Below are positions 23,889 to 34,320 of a stretch of 64,000 nucleotides of DNA, in pieces. The notes under the pieces are model-generated. The model worked only from the letters and a program-made list of their open reading frames with translations, did no database searches and had not been told where the DNA came from. Made by a program: the position numbers and the translations under genes. This stretch comes from Pezizomycotina sp. ARF18 (Eukaryota > Ascomycota): positions 62,001 through 126,000 of the forward strand of contig AZLU01000007.1 in the NCBI GenBank assembly GCA_002224055.1, given 5' to 3'. Numbering within the stretch: the stretch's first letter is position 1; every line of letters begins with the position of its first letter.

Positions 23889-25188
23889 AGTATGGAAAGA
23901 TTTCTAGATTTGGAGGAGTTCTTAAATAGCATTGGACATTTTTTTTTTGTGCATTAGATGGAGTTTAGTTTTTGCTATATTCTTTTTTCTTTGTTTTGAT
24001 TTTTCGTTTATTGGTTTTTTTGTTTTTACAATTCACGAACCTCATGGTCACGATGCGTCTGTAATTTATCAGATTTAAAATTCCTTAGATCACAATAAAA
24101 TACTTGTAATTACCGCGAAAAGTACCTCCGAACTCTCCTATAAGATGAGAAATGGGTTTTCAAACATGGTTATCATCCAGATCTAGTACGTCGACCATGT
24201 TTAGAGCCTGGGATCGTACTGGGGTTGAATCTTAATACTCCGGGTATCCCGCCTTTCGGGTTTTGAGTTATTAAAATACAAGGAATGTACAGGAGATCGC
24301 CGAATCCCAACCGCGGAGAAAATCGTCGGCGCTTCTAAAACTAAAAGATTGATCTGCTCCAGTTCGATAATCGTGTGACTGGGACTATAAAGTGTAAACC
24401 CGGAGGCCCGATTCTTTAAGGGTTTCCGGATCTACGACCGCTCTTGAAGCTGCTTTATAAACAAATAGAGCTCCGACGTGTGCGCGTAATGACATGCCGC
24501 TCTAGTCTTGTCTTACTATGATAAGAGCGTAGATAGGGGACCCAGGCGGGAAAAAGGCGACACGGTATCAGTTCGTAGGCATGCTCTATAGGTGCATTAG
24601 TTCATCCACGGTAAACCAGAATCCTCAATTGAGAGCGCAGGTCAACGGATCTCACTAATATCTTCTAGTGATCAATAGATCGGAAAATTTGACCCCTTTG
24701 AAATATATACTAGTTTCATTTTTTTTTTTTCCATGGATGTAACTTTGGATTCAAACCCTAAACAAGGAGACTTTTCTTTCAAGACCATTATCTAGCATAT
24801 TGTGTTACAATTCTCTCACAATACGCTGCCGCCCTTACTTGGAAAGTTGACGGTTAAAGTTTAGAATGACATATCAAAAATTTATAACAATGCATACTAG
24901 AATTTCCTAGAAATGCGCAGGATCGAAGGTCAGAGAACAAGCAGCTTCTTCTCTCCCCCCCCTCCCCCCCTGATTGTCGCTTGCCATCCTAGTTCGCAAT
25001 CAGCTCGTATAGAATCTGATCCAGTACTTCTCCAAATTTGCGGGACATCTACTACTATATTCCATACAGTGCACATGATTGGATCGTTACATTGAAGAAC
25101 CCTTCAAGGGCTCGGGTATTTTCCGTAAATACTTTACCGTTAGCTGCTCGTATTAATAGGATTTTCATTTATAGGATAGTAACACGCC
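23889..25188. other. Gene-poor region with T-rich tracts
   Basis: T-rich around 23940-24020 and 24718-24731; a C-rich run at about 24954-24970. No coding domain found. Confidence 0.45.
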
Positions 25189-26407
25189 ATGGCTTTCAAC
25201 TTCATGAGAAGGACAAAGTCAACGCCGAGCGTCATCATGACTACAGAAAAACACTGCTATCTTAAGCCAAAGCGATCCACAACAAACCCGCAGTCTTTAC
25301 CCGAAAGGCCTCTGGATTCGCTACCGCCTGATGTTCTCGCGAGAATATTCACGCACATCGAATACGCCACCTTGCATGTCTCCATCAGGCCAGCGTGCCG
25401 CCTATTTGCTTCTCTAATACGGGATCCTATATCTTTCATCCCTGAAGTGCTACCGACCCAAGTAGCGAAGCGGCCTCGGTTTTTTAGGGGATTCTCCCGT
25501 ACTTCAATACGAAAGGCTTCTATTCCGGGTCGGATAAATTTACCACGAGAAGCGCCCGTGATTGAGTTGCGCTTCAAGATCTTAGCAGATCATCTCTTCA
25601 GATCCGTTAACGAAGACCTCCGCCGGTTGCACCTTTTCAGAACCCTAGCGCTGACTTGGTCGCAGAAGGATTTTCACGGTTTTACAAAATCCACCCGTGC
25701 CTTAAACTGTTATATGCGGACTACAGCGTATTGTCGAAGCGACCGATGAGGATTGAAGATGTAGGGTTTATCAACAGCGGGCAAAATTTCATATCCCTAA
25801 ATGCGACGAGAATACGATGCGAGCACGCGACAGATTTCCCGGCGGATAAACTTACGCTTACGTGCAACGGCGTTTTCGAAGAGTACGACAGGAGAAGGTT
25901 TACTACGACAACCATTTCACTCGGAGGCAAAAGAATTGATCGCGGATGAAAAAACGTGGCAAGGCAGAGGCGGTATTACTGTAATGCAAGTAGTAATGAA
26001 TGCCATTGGGATCATTAACGAAAACGCGAGCAGATTATGAGGAGGAGAAGAATTGGTTGGAAGAAGCTGGAAGCGGAGGAGAAAGGAATTGGCCGAATTC
26101 TATTGAGAATCTTTTCAACCACGCGGAGCTAAAATTTAATACGTGGCATGGCGGATTTTTCACAGCGCTTCAGATGATCGTAGAGTTCCCGAGCAAGTCG
26201 GATATAAAGGCTATAACGGAGTCCAAAGTAGTAGACGGAGATGAAGTCATGATTGACAGCCAAGCTGAAATGGACATTGCGAACGATGCGGAGGACGAAA
26301 ATGAAAGGAATTACACATACGAAGAGATGGATGGAACGCGAAAGTGGGATACAATTGAAGATAGCATGATGGACGATTATGATGACGACCCTGAACGAAC
26401 TTGGTAG
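25189..26407 (+). CDS. F-box protein with acidic C-terminus
   Basis: The ATG at 25189 opens a basic leader followed by the F-box LDSLPPDVLARIFTHIEY then LHVSIRPACRLFASLIRD (25315-25420). The frame remains open to 25749. Coding then appears to continue in shifted frames: KIHPCLKLLYADYSVLSKRP (about 25690), CEHATDFPADKLTLTCNGVF (about 25820), VMQVVMNAIGIINENAS (about 25985) and a 135-codon frame to 26407, which ends in a strongly acidic Asp/Glu tail (about 26240-26400). This is a typical F-box protein with a lineage-specific C-terminal region, probably an SCF substrate receptor. At least two frame breaks. Confidence 0.6.
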
Positions 26408-26931
26408 GCGGAAGGGACGAAGATTGGGAGCTTTTACATCAGATTAAATACTCCCAGCTCGATTTCCCGGGCTTTGACGGTGTTTATCTCCAAGGATAAC
26501 ATGGGTCAATGATCAATAAATAATTATACGATGGCGGTAATCAAATGCATAGATTAATATTTCCGGCTTGTCTGTATCTTATAGAGTTGAGTAAGGTTCG
26601 TTCACCAGATGACTTATGATGGCTTTCCCTTCCACTCCTCTTGATTATATTGGGGTAATGTCTGTTCCCTGCCCGCGTTCAGATCACAAACTGGCTTTGT
26701 TTAGCGAGAAAGAATATACCATGCGGTCCTTTGCACCAAATTTCTCTTTCCGTGGTCGGCTTGCTAGGTCGGACCCAACTAAAAGGATACAATCTTTCAC
26801 CCTGTAAACCATAGAACTCTTCACCCTTGTTAGCGGTATAAGTGCAGTCCACTTTATCCCCCTCAGAATTCTCATCATCTATTCCCCTATATCTCCAACC
26901 GTTACGGCCTCCTTTTCCGGTTTAGGGATTA
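26408..26931. other. Intergenic
   Basis: No coding sequence recognised. Confidence 0.4.
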
Positions 26932-27354
26932 TCACCATCTTCCCTGCACTATTACTACATCGATCGAATGGGCTGTAATGTAGATACAATGTTTGCAATG
27001 GAGGATCGGTCGCGTTCTCAGATTTCGCCCGTGAGTAGGCAACGGAGTAAAAATCTTTTTTGTAGTCTCTGGCTTCATGAATCCAACGATAAATCCCATG
27101 TTTTCGATATTTTCTGGGGTCCTTTCGGCTTTGTACCCCTCCTCTGACAGCTGGAAAGCGAGCATGTCGAGAGCAGGGTGAGGCTCAAAAGCTGTGTTTT
27201 CAAAGTTGTAATCGTGAAAGACTTCGGAGGATTGGGACTTCTCCGCAGAGCGAGACCTTGTAGCTGTAGTTTTCAAGCTCGAATGCCCACGAGAGTGGAA
27301 GAGCTTGTTGCCAAGTGGGCCGCTCCATGAATGATATCTCTGAACCAATGGCAC
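26932..27354 (-). CDS. Hypothetical protein, 140 codons
   Basis: An uninterrupted minus-strand frame starting at the ATG at 27354. The middle (HDYNFENTAFEPHPALDMLA then FQLSEEGYKAERTP) has coding-like composition, but no domain, signal peptide or membrane segment is evident. It may be a real small gene or chance. Confidence 0.25.
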   Translation of the reverse strand: MPLVQRYHSWSGPLGNKLFHSRGHSSLKTTATRSRSAEKSQSSEVFHDYNFENTAFEPHPALDMLAFQLSEEGYKAERTPENIENMGFIVGFMKPETTKKIFTPLPTHGRNLRTRPILHCKHCIYITAHSIDVVIVQGRW

Positions 27355-28233
27355 ACAGGCTCCACTCCAGGATGGAGGTTGAAGTAACTCAGCTCGGAGA
27401 ATATTAACGAGATTATCTCAGTGCGAAGGTCGTGAATGCAACAGGGCATTGTAGCAATTACACTAAATTAATAATAAAATTGGTAAAAATTATATATAAC
27501 TGGTAAGGGAATGAAAGAGCAGCAATTGGGCAGGGAGTTAGGCTTGGGTCCGTGTGTTTATATTTCGTTTTCGTTTTTGACTCATGATTATAGTTTTCTA
27601 GAAAGCCAAAGTTTTTCAAGCTCAAATGTAAGGCACGAGTTCTCTACAAACAGCCTTTGTATGAACCAAAATATTTCATGATATAGATAAAGATTTTTAC
27701 TACTCTCTATTGATAACTCAGTCTATAACATCGCGAAGACTTCTCAACCCGCCGTATGAACACTACCGCTTGATACTCTAATTGCCGTTGGAAAGCTATG
27801 ACGTTAGTATTGGTCGTGATGTTGCCCAGAAGTATACCAGCTTGTCAACCAATGAGCAATAAAATACAATTGATACTATCATGAAAAGTTACTCGAAACT
27901 GTAAAAGCAGCATGGCGTTGAGAAATACATTAAATTATAAAGGTGACAACATGCGGCTTTGTCGAGATGGAGGGATGCATGCAGGGAATCTCAGCCTCCC
28001 TACACTTTGCTCTAGCATCACAGCCTTGTACCGGAACCAATAGCAAAATTAACGCCTGTTTCCTGTGATTTGACCCACCTCGGGAAGCCTGTTTACCGCC
28101 TACGTTTTGTGGTTCGTGAACCATATATCATAGTAAAGTGTATATATCCAGGTTCAAATCGCTTTAATACTCGGATCTAGCCTCACAGGAACTAAAGATC
28201 TCTTCGTAGCATAGAACTAGCTCCGAAAACATC
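27355..28233. other. Upstream region of the putative effector gene
   Basis: AT-rich, no coding signal. It would hold the promoter of the gene that starts at 28234. Confidence 0.4.
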
Positions 28234-29229
28234 ATGGTAAGTAGGATATAATAATATGCCTTAGCAATGTTCATTCTGACTTTTCTTCCCATGCTCAACA
28301 GGATATCGCCAGCCTGACTCTGGAAGTCTCAGGAATTCTCTTGACCGTTATCTCGCTTCTGCGCGAAGGCGCCAAGCGACAGAAAGAACTCGCATCGACT
28401 TTGGAATCGTACGCGGTAGAAGCTGAACAAACACAAAGCATCGTAGATGTCGTGAACAAGGAGGATGCTCTCAAGACTTCCTCCGCGATAGCTGCGATCG
28501 AGCGCCTTAAAACGCTGGGCAACAGCCTGAAGGATCAGCTAGAGACAATGGGCCAACCTCGCGGAGCTATCCGCGGATATGTTCACCAGGTTACAAAGGG
28601 TTCTGCGGAAGAGAGAGAAATTGCAGATATCTTTGTCAAATTGGGCCGAGCGAAGCAAGATCGGATATTGCAGATGCAGATCGCCAACGTCGGACTGACG
28701 AAAACAGTTGGGGCGGCTATCGCTGTCAATACGACCTTAGTAGAGAAAGTCAATGAAGTGTTACAAGGTTATTAGGCCAAGGAGAAGGATTAAAAATTGC
28801 CGATTTCGTGACGGCGAAACTGGAAGGCAAAGATCTTAAAGGTAAGTAATAGCAAAAGAATGTAAAAATTCTGTAATCTTTCCGAAACTGATATTCTTCA
28901 ACGAATTTTTAGCTGCTGGAATGGTTCAGATCACGGAGACCGAGTATCAAGAACTGCAGAAGGAACAAATTAAGACCGCGCATCCAGAAACCATGGTCGC
29001 TCTTCCGACAAGCCCTGATGGAACTACGCAACAGCAAAGAATCATCGTGAATAATCTTACCAGAGATCAAGCCCTCCAGATAAACGGGCCTATTGCCCTG
29101 GACATGTGGGACAAGATTGCGTTGATCAAGATTGAGGGCAATGTTGCGACCGGCAACTCTACTCAGGCAAATTACCCGATTACCATAGAAGTTTTTAGGG
29201 AGCTTCTGGCCGCGAGGGCTAAGTCATGA
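28234..29229 (+). CDS. Putative NLR-associated effector protein with two C-terminal repeat motifs
   Basis: The start ATG (28234-28236) is immediately followed by an intron (GTAAGT, 28237-28301, ending CTCAACAG), so exon 1 codes only Met. Exon 2 reads DIASLTLEVSGILLTVISLL, a hydrophobic N-terminal helix, then a long Lys/Glu-rich helical domain to about 28770. After one frame break it continues LKIADFVTAKLEGKDLK. A second intron (about 28841-28912, GTAAGT...TTTTAG) leads to the last exon with QALQINGPIALDMW (29068-29109) and IALIKIEGNVATGN (29116-29157), two related motifs about 16 residues apart, and the stop at 29227. Total about 280 residues. Size, N-terminal hydrophobic helix, C-terminal repeats and the adjacent NLR recall HET-S. 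The N-terminal domain is not assigned with confidence; the role in cell-death signalling is inference. Confidence 0.6.
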
Positions 29230-29687
29230 ACTACTCTGATGTACTATTTAGACTTCCGAAGTGTTGTAGTGAGAATGAGGTTTAAATTAACGTAATGATT
29301 ATTCAGAGATGGCTCGGTAGAAATATGAATCGGTAATTAACTAACTAGATCGACGGAAACCTTTTAATGAAAATTACGCCAAGGAATGATCGTGATTTTG
29401 AAGAATATAGCCACCATCTATGTATATATGTGTTATTCGAGCATGCGCAGCTGGACGTCGTTTGCTGGAAGCAATTGAAAATCGGGGATCGGCCAGAAAA
29501 CCTCAGCCCACCCCGCTTTCAAAGCGCTTAATTGAGACCAATCACAGCAGCATTTGAGCCTGCTACCTATAAATCGTTTTGTATTTACATTACCATTCTT
29601 TTCAGAAATCTCTAAGAATCGGCATCGCGGTATCTGCGCACAGTGTTAACGTCTCATGCTTTATTTCATTAAAACCAAATCGTAGCC
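29230..29687. promoter_or_regulatory. Intergenic/promoter region upstream of the NLR gene
   Basis: 458 nt between the two same-strand genes. It should contain the NLR promoter; no specific element is recognised. Confidence 0.35.
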
Positions 29688-32600
29688 ATGGCTCAAAACT
29701 ACGCCGTCACCGGTAATGAAGCCGGAGGCAACGCTATTCAGGTGAATGGCCAGGTCTTGGGCGATATCCATATGCCAGGATCGGGGAATATCGATCACTG
29801 CCTCCGTGACCTCAGCACCGTCGATCCCCGAGAGGACAAAGTTCGACTAGAAGATAGCAAGGACCAAATTCTTGAGGACTGTTACGCATGGATACTGGAC
29901 GACCATGAATACATCCGATGGAAGCAAAATGGCCGATCGGGCGTGCTATGGATCAATGGCGGTCCCGGGACGGGAAAGACGATGATGATGCTAGGCCTAT
30001 CAGCAGAGCTCTCTGCCGAATTCCAGCAAAAGACGAGCAATAGGAGATGGTTCAATAAGCGAAAACGTTTGAAACGCGCGGCGGTATCGTACTTTTTTTG
30101 TCAGAATGCCTATCCGGATAGGAACAATGCGTCTTCCATCCTTAAGGGTTTGATATACCTACTAGCAATACAGAGTGAGGAAATAATGCAAGAAGTACGA
30201 AATAAATACCAGGAGAAAGGGAAAAAGACGTTTGAGGATATTTACTGCCTCCGAGTTCTGCTGCAGACAATATGCAGCAGTAATGCTCTGGAAGAAATCT
30301 TTTTCGTTGTTGACGCTCTGGATGAATGCTCCACTGGTCTTTTAGAGCTTCTGGGAATTATCGGAGATAAAACGTTAGAGAAGAGAACAAAAGTGAAATG
30401 GCTTCTCACAAGCCGGAACAGAGAAGATATAGCGACAAGGATCAAGATACGAAATCCTACAATTATAATGCTTGAATCAGAACGCATCGATTCTGCGGTC
30501 TTCGCATTCATTCGTTATAAGGTGGATCAAATAAGCAAAACTTATCAATATGACGATGAACTCAAAATAATCGTCGAGGAGAAACTCAAGGAGAAAGTCG
30601 AGGGCACGTTCTTATGGGTAGCGTTGGCCTGTAAGGTGCTCGAGGATGTACTACCATATCGAATTCTCTACGAACTTGAACGGTTACCTCCAGGCTTAAC
30701 ACCATTTTATGACCAGATGTTGGAAACACTCAATGCGCAGCCTGGGAACGGTTGCCACGAATCTAATTTATGCCTCGAAATCCTTCGGTCTGTGATAGTT
30801 GCACATCGTCCGCTTCATCTTACAGAACTTGTCTCCGTTATGGACATAAGTCTATCTCCGCTTGAGCTGAGTGATGGCAGGGGAAAATATCTAGGTCCAC
30901 CCGAGATAATTAGGTATCCAAAGGAGGCACAAATCGTCCAGTCGTTGAAGCGCCTGGTGTTGCGCTGTGGGTCTTTCTTAGAAGAGAAGGGAGGGACAGT
31001 TTCATTTTCCACCAATCAGCAAAGGATTACTTTGTTTCTGGCGCGGGTAGGGGTATATTTGCTTCCGACGGCATCGCAGAAAAGCACAGGAGAATTGTGT
31101 ACCGCTCGCTGGCTTTGATGTCGAACAACTTTACTGAGGATATGGCAAGCCTCAAAAGTCCTGGGGCAAACAGGAACTCAAAACAAGGAAATAATGATCT
31201 GCTTCGGCTGGAGTACGCATGTTTGTATTGGGTCTTCCATCTCGAAAACTCCATGACCAGGCAAAGATAAAATTGCTGTCGGATGACGGCAAAGTTTATA
31301 AATTCCTCACTAAGCATCTCTTACATTGGATTGAAGCGTTAATTCTTCTAGAGAACTCTGAAGAACTATTGTTACTCATCGAAAAACTGCAAGTTATCTC
31401 GGTTAGTATTTGTTAAAACCTTTTTAATCCTTTTTTCTTTTTCTTTTTCTTTTTCTTTTTCTTTTTTTTTTCCTATTCCTATTTTTTCCCCATATTTTTT
31501 CTTGTTGGTCGCCAGCCACAGCGCATACCCATTCAGGTTACTGACAGATCATCGCGCATCTTAAAGAAGGCGGAAGACTGTTCAAATCACCAACTTGTCA
31601 AATTCCTTGACGACGCTTGCCGATTTGTTCATACGAATCTCCTAATACTTGACCAATACCCCTCCAGGTCTATTCCTCCGCAGTCATTTTCGCTCCCCGT
31701 TCGTCGCTCATTGGACAACATTCCCAGCTCCTCGCTGGATCAAGAAGAACTTAATCAGGGGCAGCCATGTACAGTTGAGCCGGCCCATAAAAACACTAGA
31801 AAGCCATGGCTCCCAACTCAAAGATGTTGAATTCTCGCCAGATGGCAAGCTACTAGCTGCCGCCGCCGAAGACAAGATCGTACTTTGGGATGCAAAATCT
31901 GGCGTCCACTTACAGAATCTACCCCATCACTCTCACTATTCGAGAATGCGCTTCAAATTTTCGCCTGATGGGAAAAAACTCGTGTCTACAGCAAATTTAA
32001 GCGTACGAATATGGGATATTCGTCATTTAAATAAGCGGCCCGAGGCGGTTCTTATACAAAATTTTGATCTGAAGACAGATCCTGATTTCGATAATGATTA
32101 CGGTGAACTAAAACATGCCGACATCCCCTTGATCTCTCTGGGGATGATACGAATTCCAACAATAGCTCCGAACACCTTCTGTTCACGAGTAGTCTGGACT
32201 ATCCGAGAAGGCTAGCTATCTTACCGGACGGTAACATATTGATGATATTGTCTAATAGCGGCTTGGTAATACTAGCAGACTCTACTACCGGAAAGGTGTT
32301 GCATGCCCTTCGCCTATGTGCCCATCTTTCTTACTTAGGCGAACCTCAGATCGCGTTCTCACTAGATGGGAAGACTCTGGTCGATGGATATGGATCTGCC
32401 ATATATATCCGGGATACTTTAAAAGGGACGGTGCTAAGAAAACTGGATTATCACGGACGCCCAGTCCAGGCAGTTGCCTATTCGCTGGATGGAAAGCTTA
32501 TTGCGTCGGCTCTTGGCATAAGTAACGAAGTGAAAATATGGGATGCAGGAACTGGCGTGGAAGTGCAGACATTCACAAAGTTGAGGAATCCTGGTAACCT

Positions 32601-33802
32601 AGTCTTTTCGCCGGATAGCAGGACTCTCGCCTGTAATTTTTATGGGGGGGTATATGGATTTTGGATGTTGCGGCAGGGACCATCCTAATGAAAATTCCCA
32701 GCCATGGTGGTCCATGGGTATACTCATGTCATTCTCACCTAACGTGATTGCCTTGCCTCTACGTCGGCTGGAAGTGAAGTGAAGCTGTGGAATACAACCA
32801 ACGTACCGCGTTCTGGTCCGAAACTCCAAATTTATGGCCATAAGGAGGATATAACGTACCTGTGCTGGGCTCCCAGTCATCTCCAGATAGCATCAGGAGC
32901 GCTCGACTACCAGGTGAAAATATGGGACGTGGCTACCGGCACGGTACTCCGCACATTCGAGCGGTGGAATGGAGAGACATTCGGCGGTTGGGTATAGAGA
33001 GATCTCAGGAATGGCGTTCTCTCCCGATGGTACCAAGTTTGCGGTAAGTGGTGATTCAGTCACTATATGGGAAACCAGCCACTGGCGAATTTTGTACGCC
33101 CTCAAGCGCGTGGGCCGCGGATTAAAATTCATTTTTCACCAGATAGCCAGATACTGATGTGCTTTAACACATTTCGGGGCAACCACCCGAAATTTTTGGA
33201 CGCCAATACTGGAACCGAGCTTAACCTTCCAATCCCGCTCCGGCACGGTTGTGACGGCGCATTCTCGCCCGACGGTAAGCATATAGCTTACTGTACCCCG
33301 GATAATTTGGGGATTCGGGAGTTCCCTACAGGCAAGATTATATGTGAAATTCCATTGGATCGTACCAAGATAGATGCAATAGCGTTCTGCGCGGACAGTA
33401 AGCAGCTCGCCGCATCATTCCAATATAAGCCATACAAGATATTGTTCTGGGACGTGCCGACGGGAAGACGATGCACACTCTTGAAGTTGTTCGGAGGATA
33501 CCCAACTTTGCCTTCTCAAAAGATGGATCGTACTTGGAGACAGATATGGGGAGGATTTCTGGCCTTAGACGAGACGAGCCTTCTACAACCGCCTGCACCA
33601 GCGTAATATCTTTGTGGGGGAGAGATGGATTACCTATGGAGGTAAAGAAATCCTCTGGCTTCCTGCTGAATATAGGACGGATTGTGTGGCAGTTCATGGT
33701 AGTACGGTTGTCCTCGGCCATAAGACTGGCTTGATGACGTTTTTGGAGTTTGATTTCGCAGCTCTTGACGCTTTTCTTGATACTGAAGTCTCCGGCGGAT
33801 GA
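29688..33802 (+). CDS. NACHT-WD40 STAND/NLR protein (NWD family)
   Basis: The ATG at 29688 opens a short Gly/Asn-rich leader with NAIQVNGQVLGDIHMPG (residues 15-31), related to the repeats of the upstream gene. Next is the NACHT domain: Walker A GGPGTGKT (residues 91-98), AAVSYFFCQN (131-140) and Walker B FFVVDALDEC (205-214). Helical linker segments follow, with SAKDYFVSGAG near 31020. A T-rich intron (about 31400-31515) precedes VYSSAVIFAPRSSLIG, another NWD hallmark. From 31790 come about nine WD40 repeats, e.g. FSPDGKLLAAAAEDKIVLWD, YQVKIWDVATGTVLRTF and FSPDGKHIAY, and the typical C-terminal EILWLPAEYR. Such proteins sense a ligand through the WD propeller and oligomerise by NACHT to switch on an effector. 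Several frame breaks lie in the C-terminal half. No separate effector domain is fused at the N-terminus, consistent with an adjacent partner. Confidence 0.85.
31433..31471 (+). repeat. (CTTTTT)n microsatellite in the NLR intron
   Basis: Tandem TTTTTC units within the T-rich intron between the NACHT and WD40 parts. Confidence 0.8.
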
Positions 33803-34320
33803 AGGAGAAAGTTCGAGCGTATAGAACTTCGAACTTCTGTTGGACGGGACATTAGCTCTAAGTGTCGGAAGCATCCATCCTTTCATTACCAAGTCAGAAG
33901 CTATAATATTTTATTCCTGTTAAGCTCCTACTATTGAGCTTTTTTCCAGAAGGTTATGTCATAATTTCAAACTCAACTTGATTTATATCCGTCTCGATCC
34001 CCATCGATTCGCCAATCAAAGGGGAACTAAACGGCTCCGGGTAGCAAGTTCCTTGTATTTGCTTTTACGAACTGGGCTATATTCGAATAATTTATAAATA
34101 CTCATGAGCTATGAGCCATTGTAAAACGGTCCAGGATCTAATAATTGCAATATAACACTAGTTAATTGCTGATAATTAACTACCAACCAATCGGAAAGCA
34201 CCAAAACATAAAAAAGTTCTACTCAAAACCATACAAGAGACGCGCTATGTACATAATTTTTTTCCAAAATACATATTATTTTTTTTTTTCTGATATTACG
34301 CCAGTAAAAATTTAGACATC
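33803..34320. other. Short intergenic region between convergent genes
   Basis: Both flanking genes end here (NLR on plus, Cys/Ser-rich protein on minus), so this is a 3'-3' spacer. T-rich tract near 34280. Confidence 0.6.
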
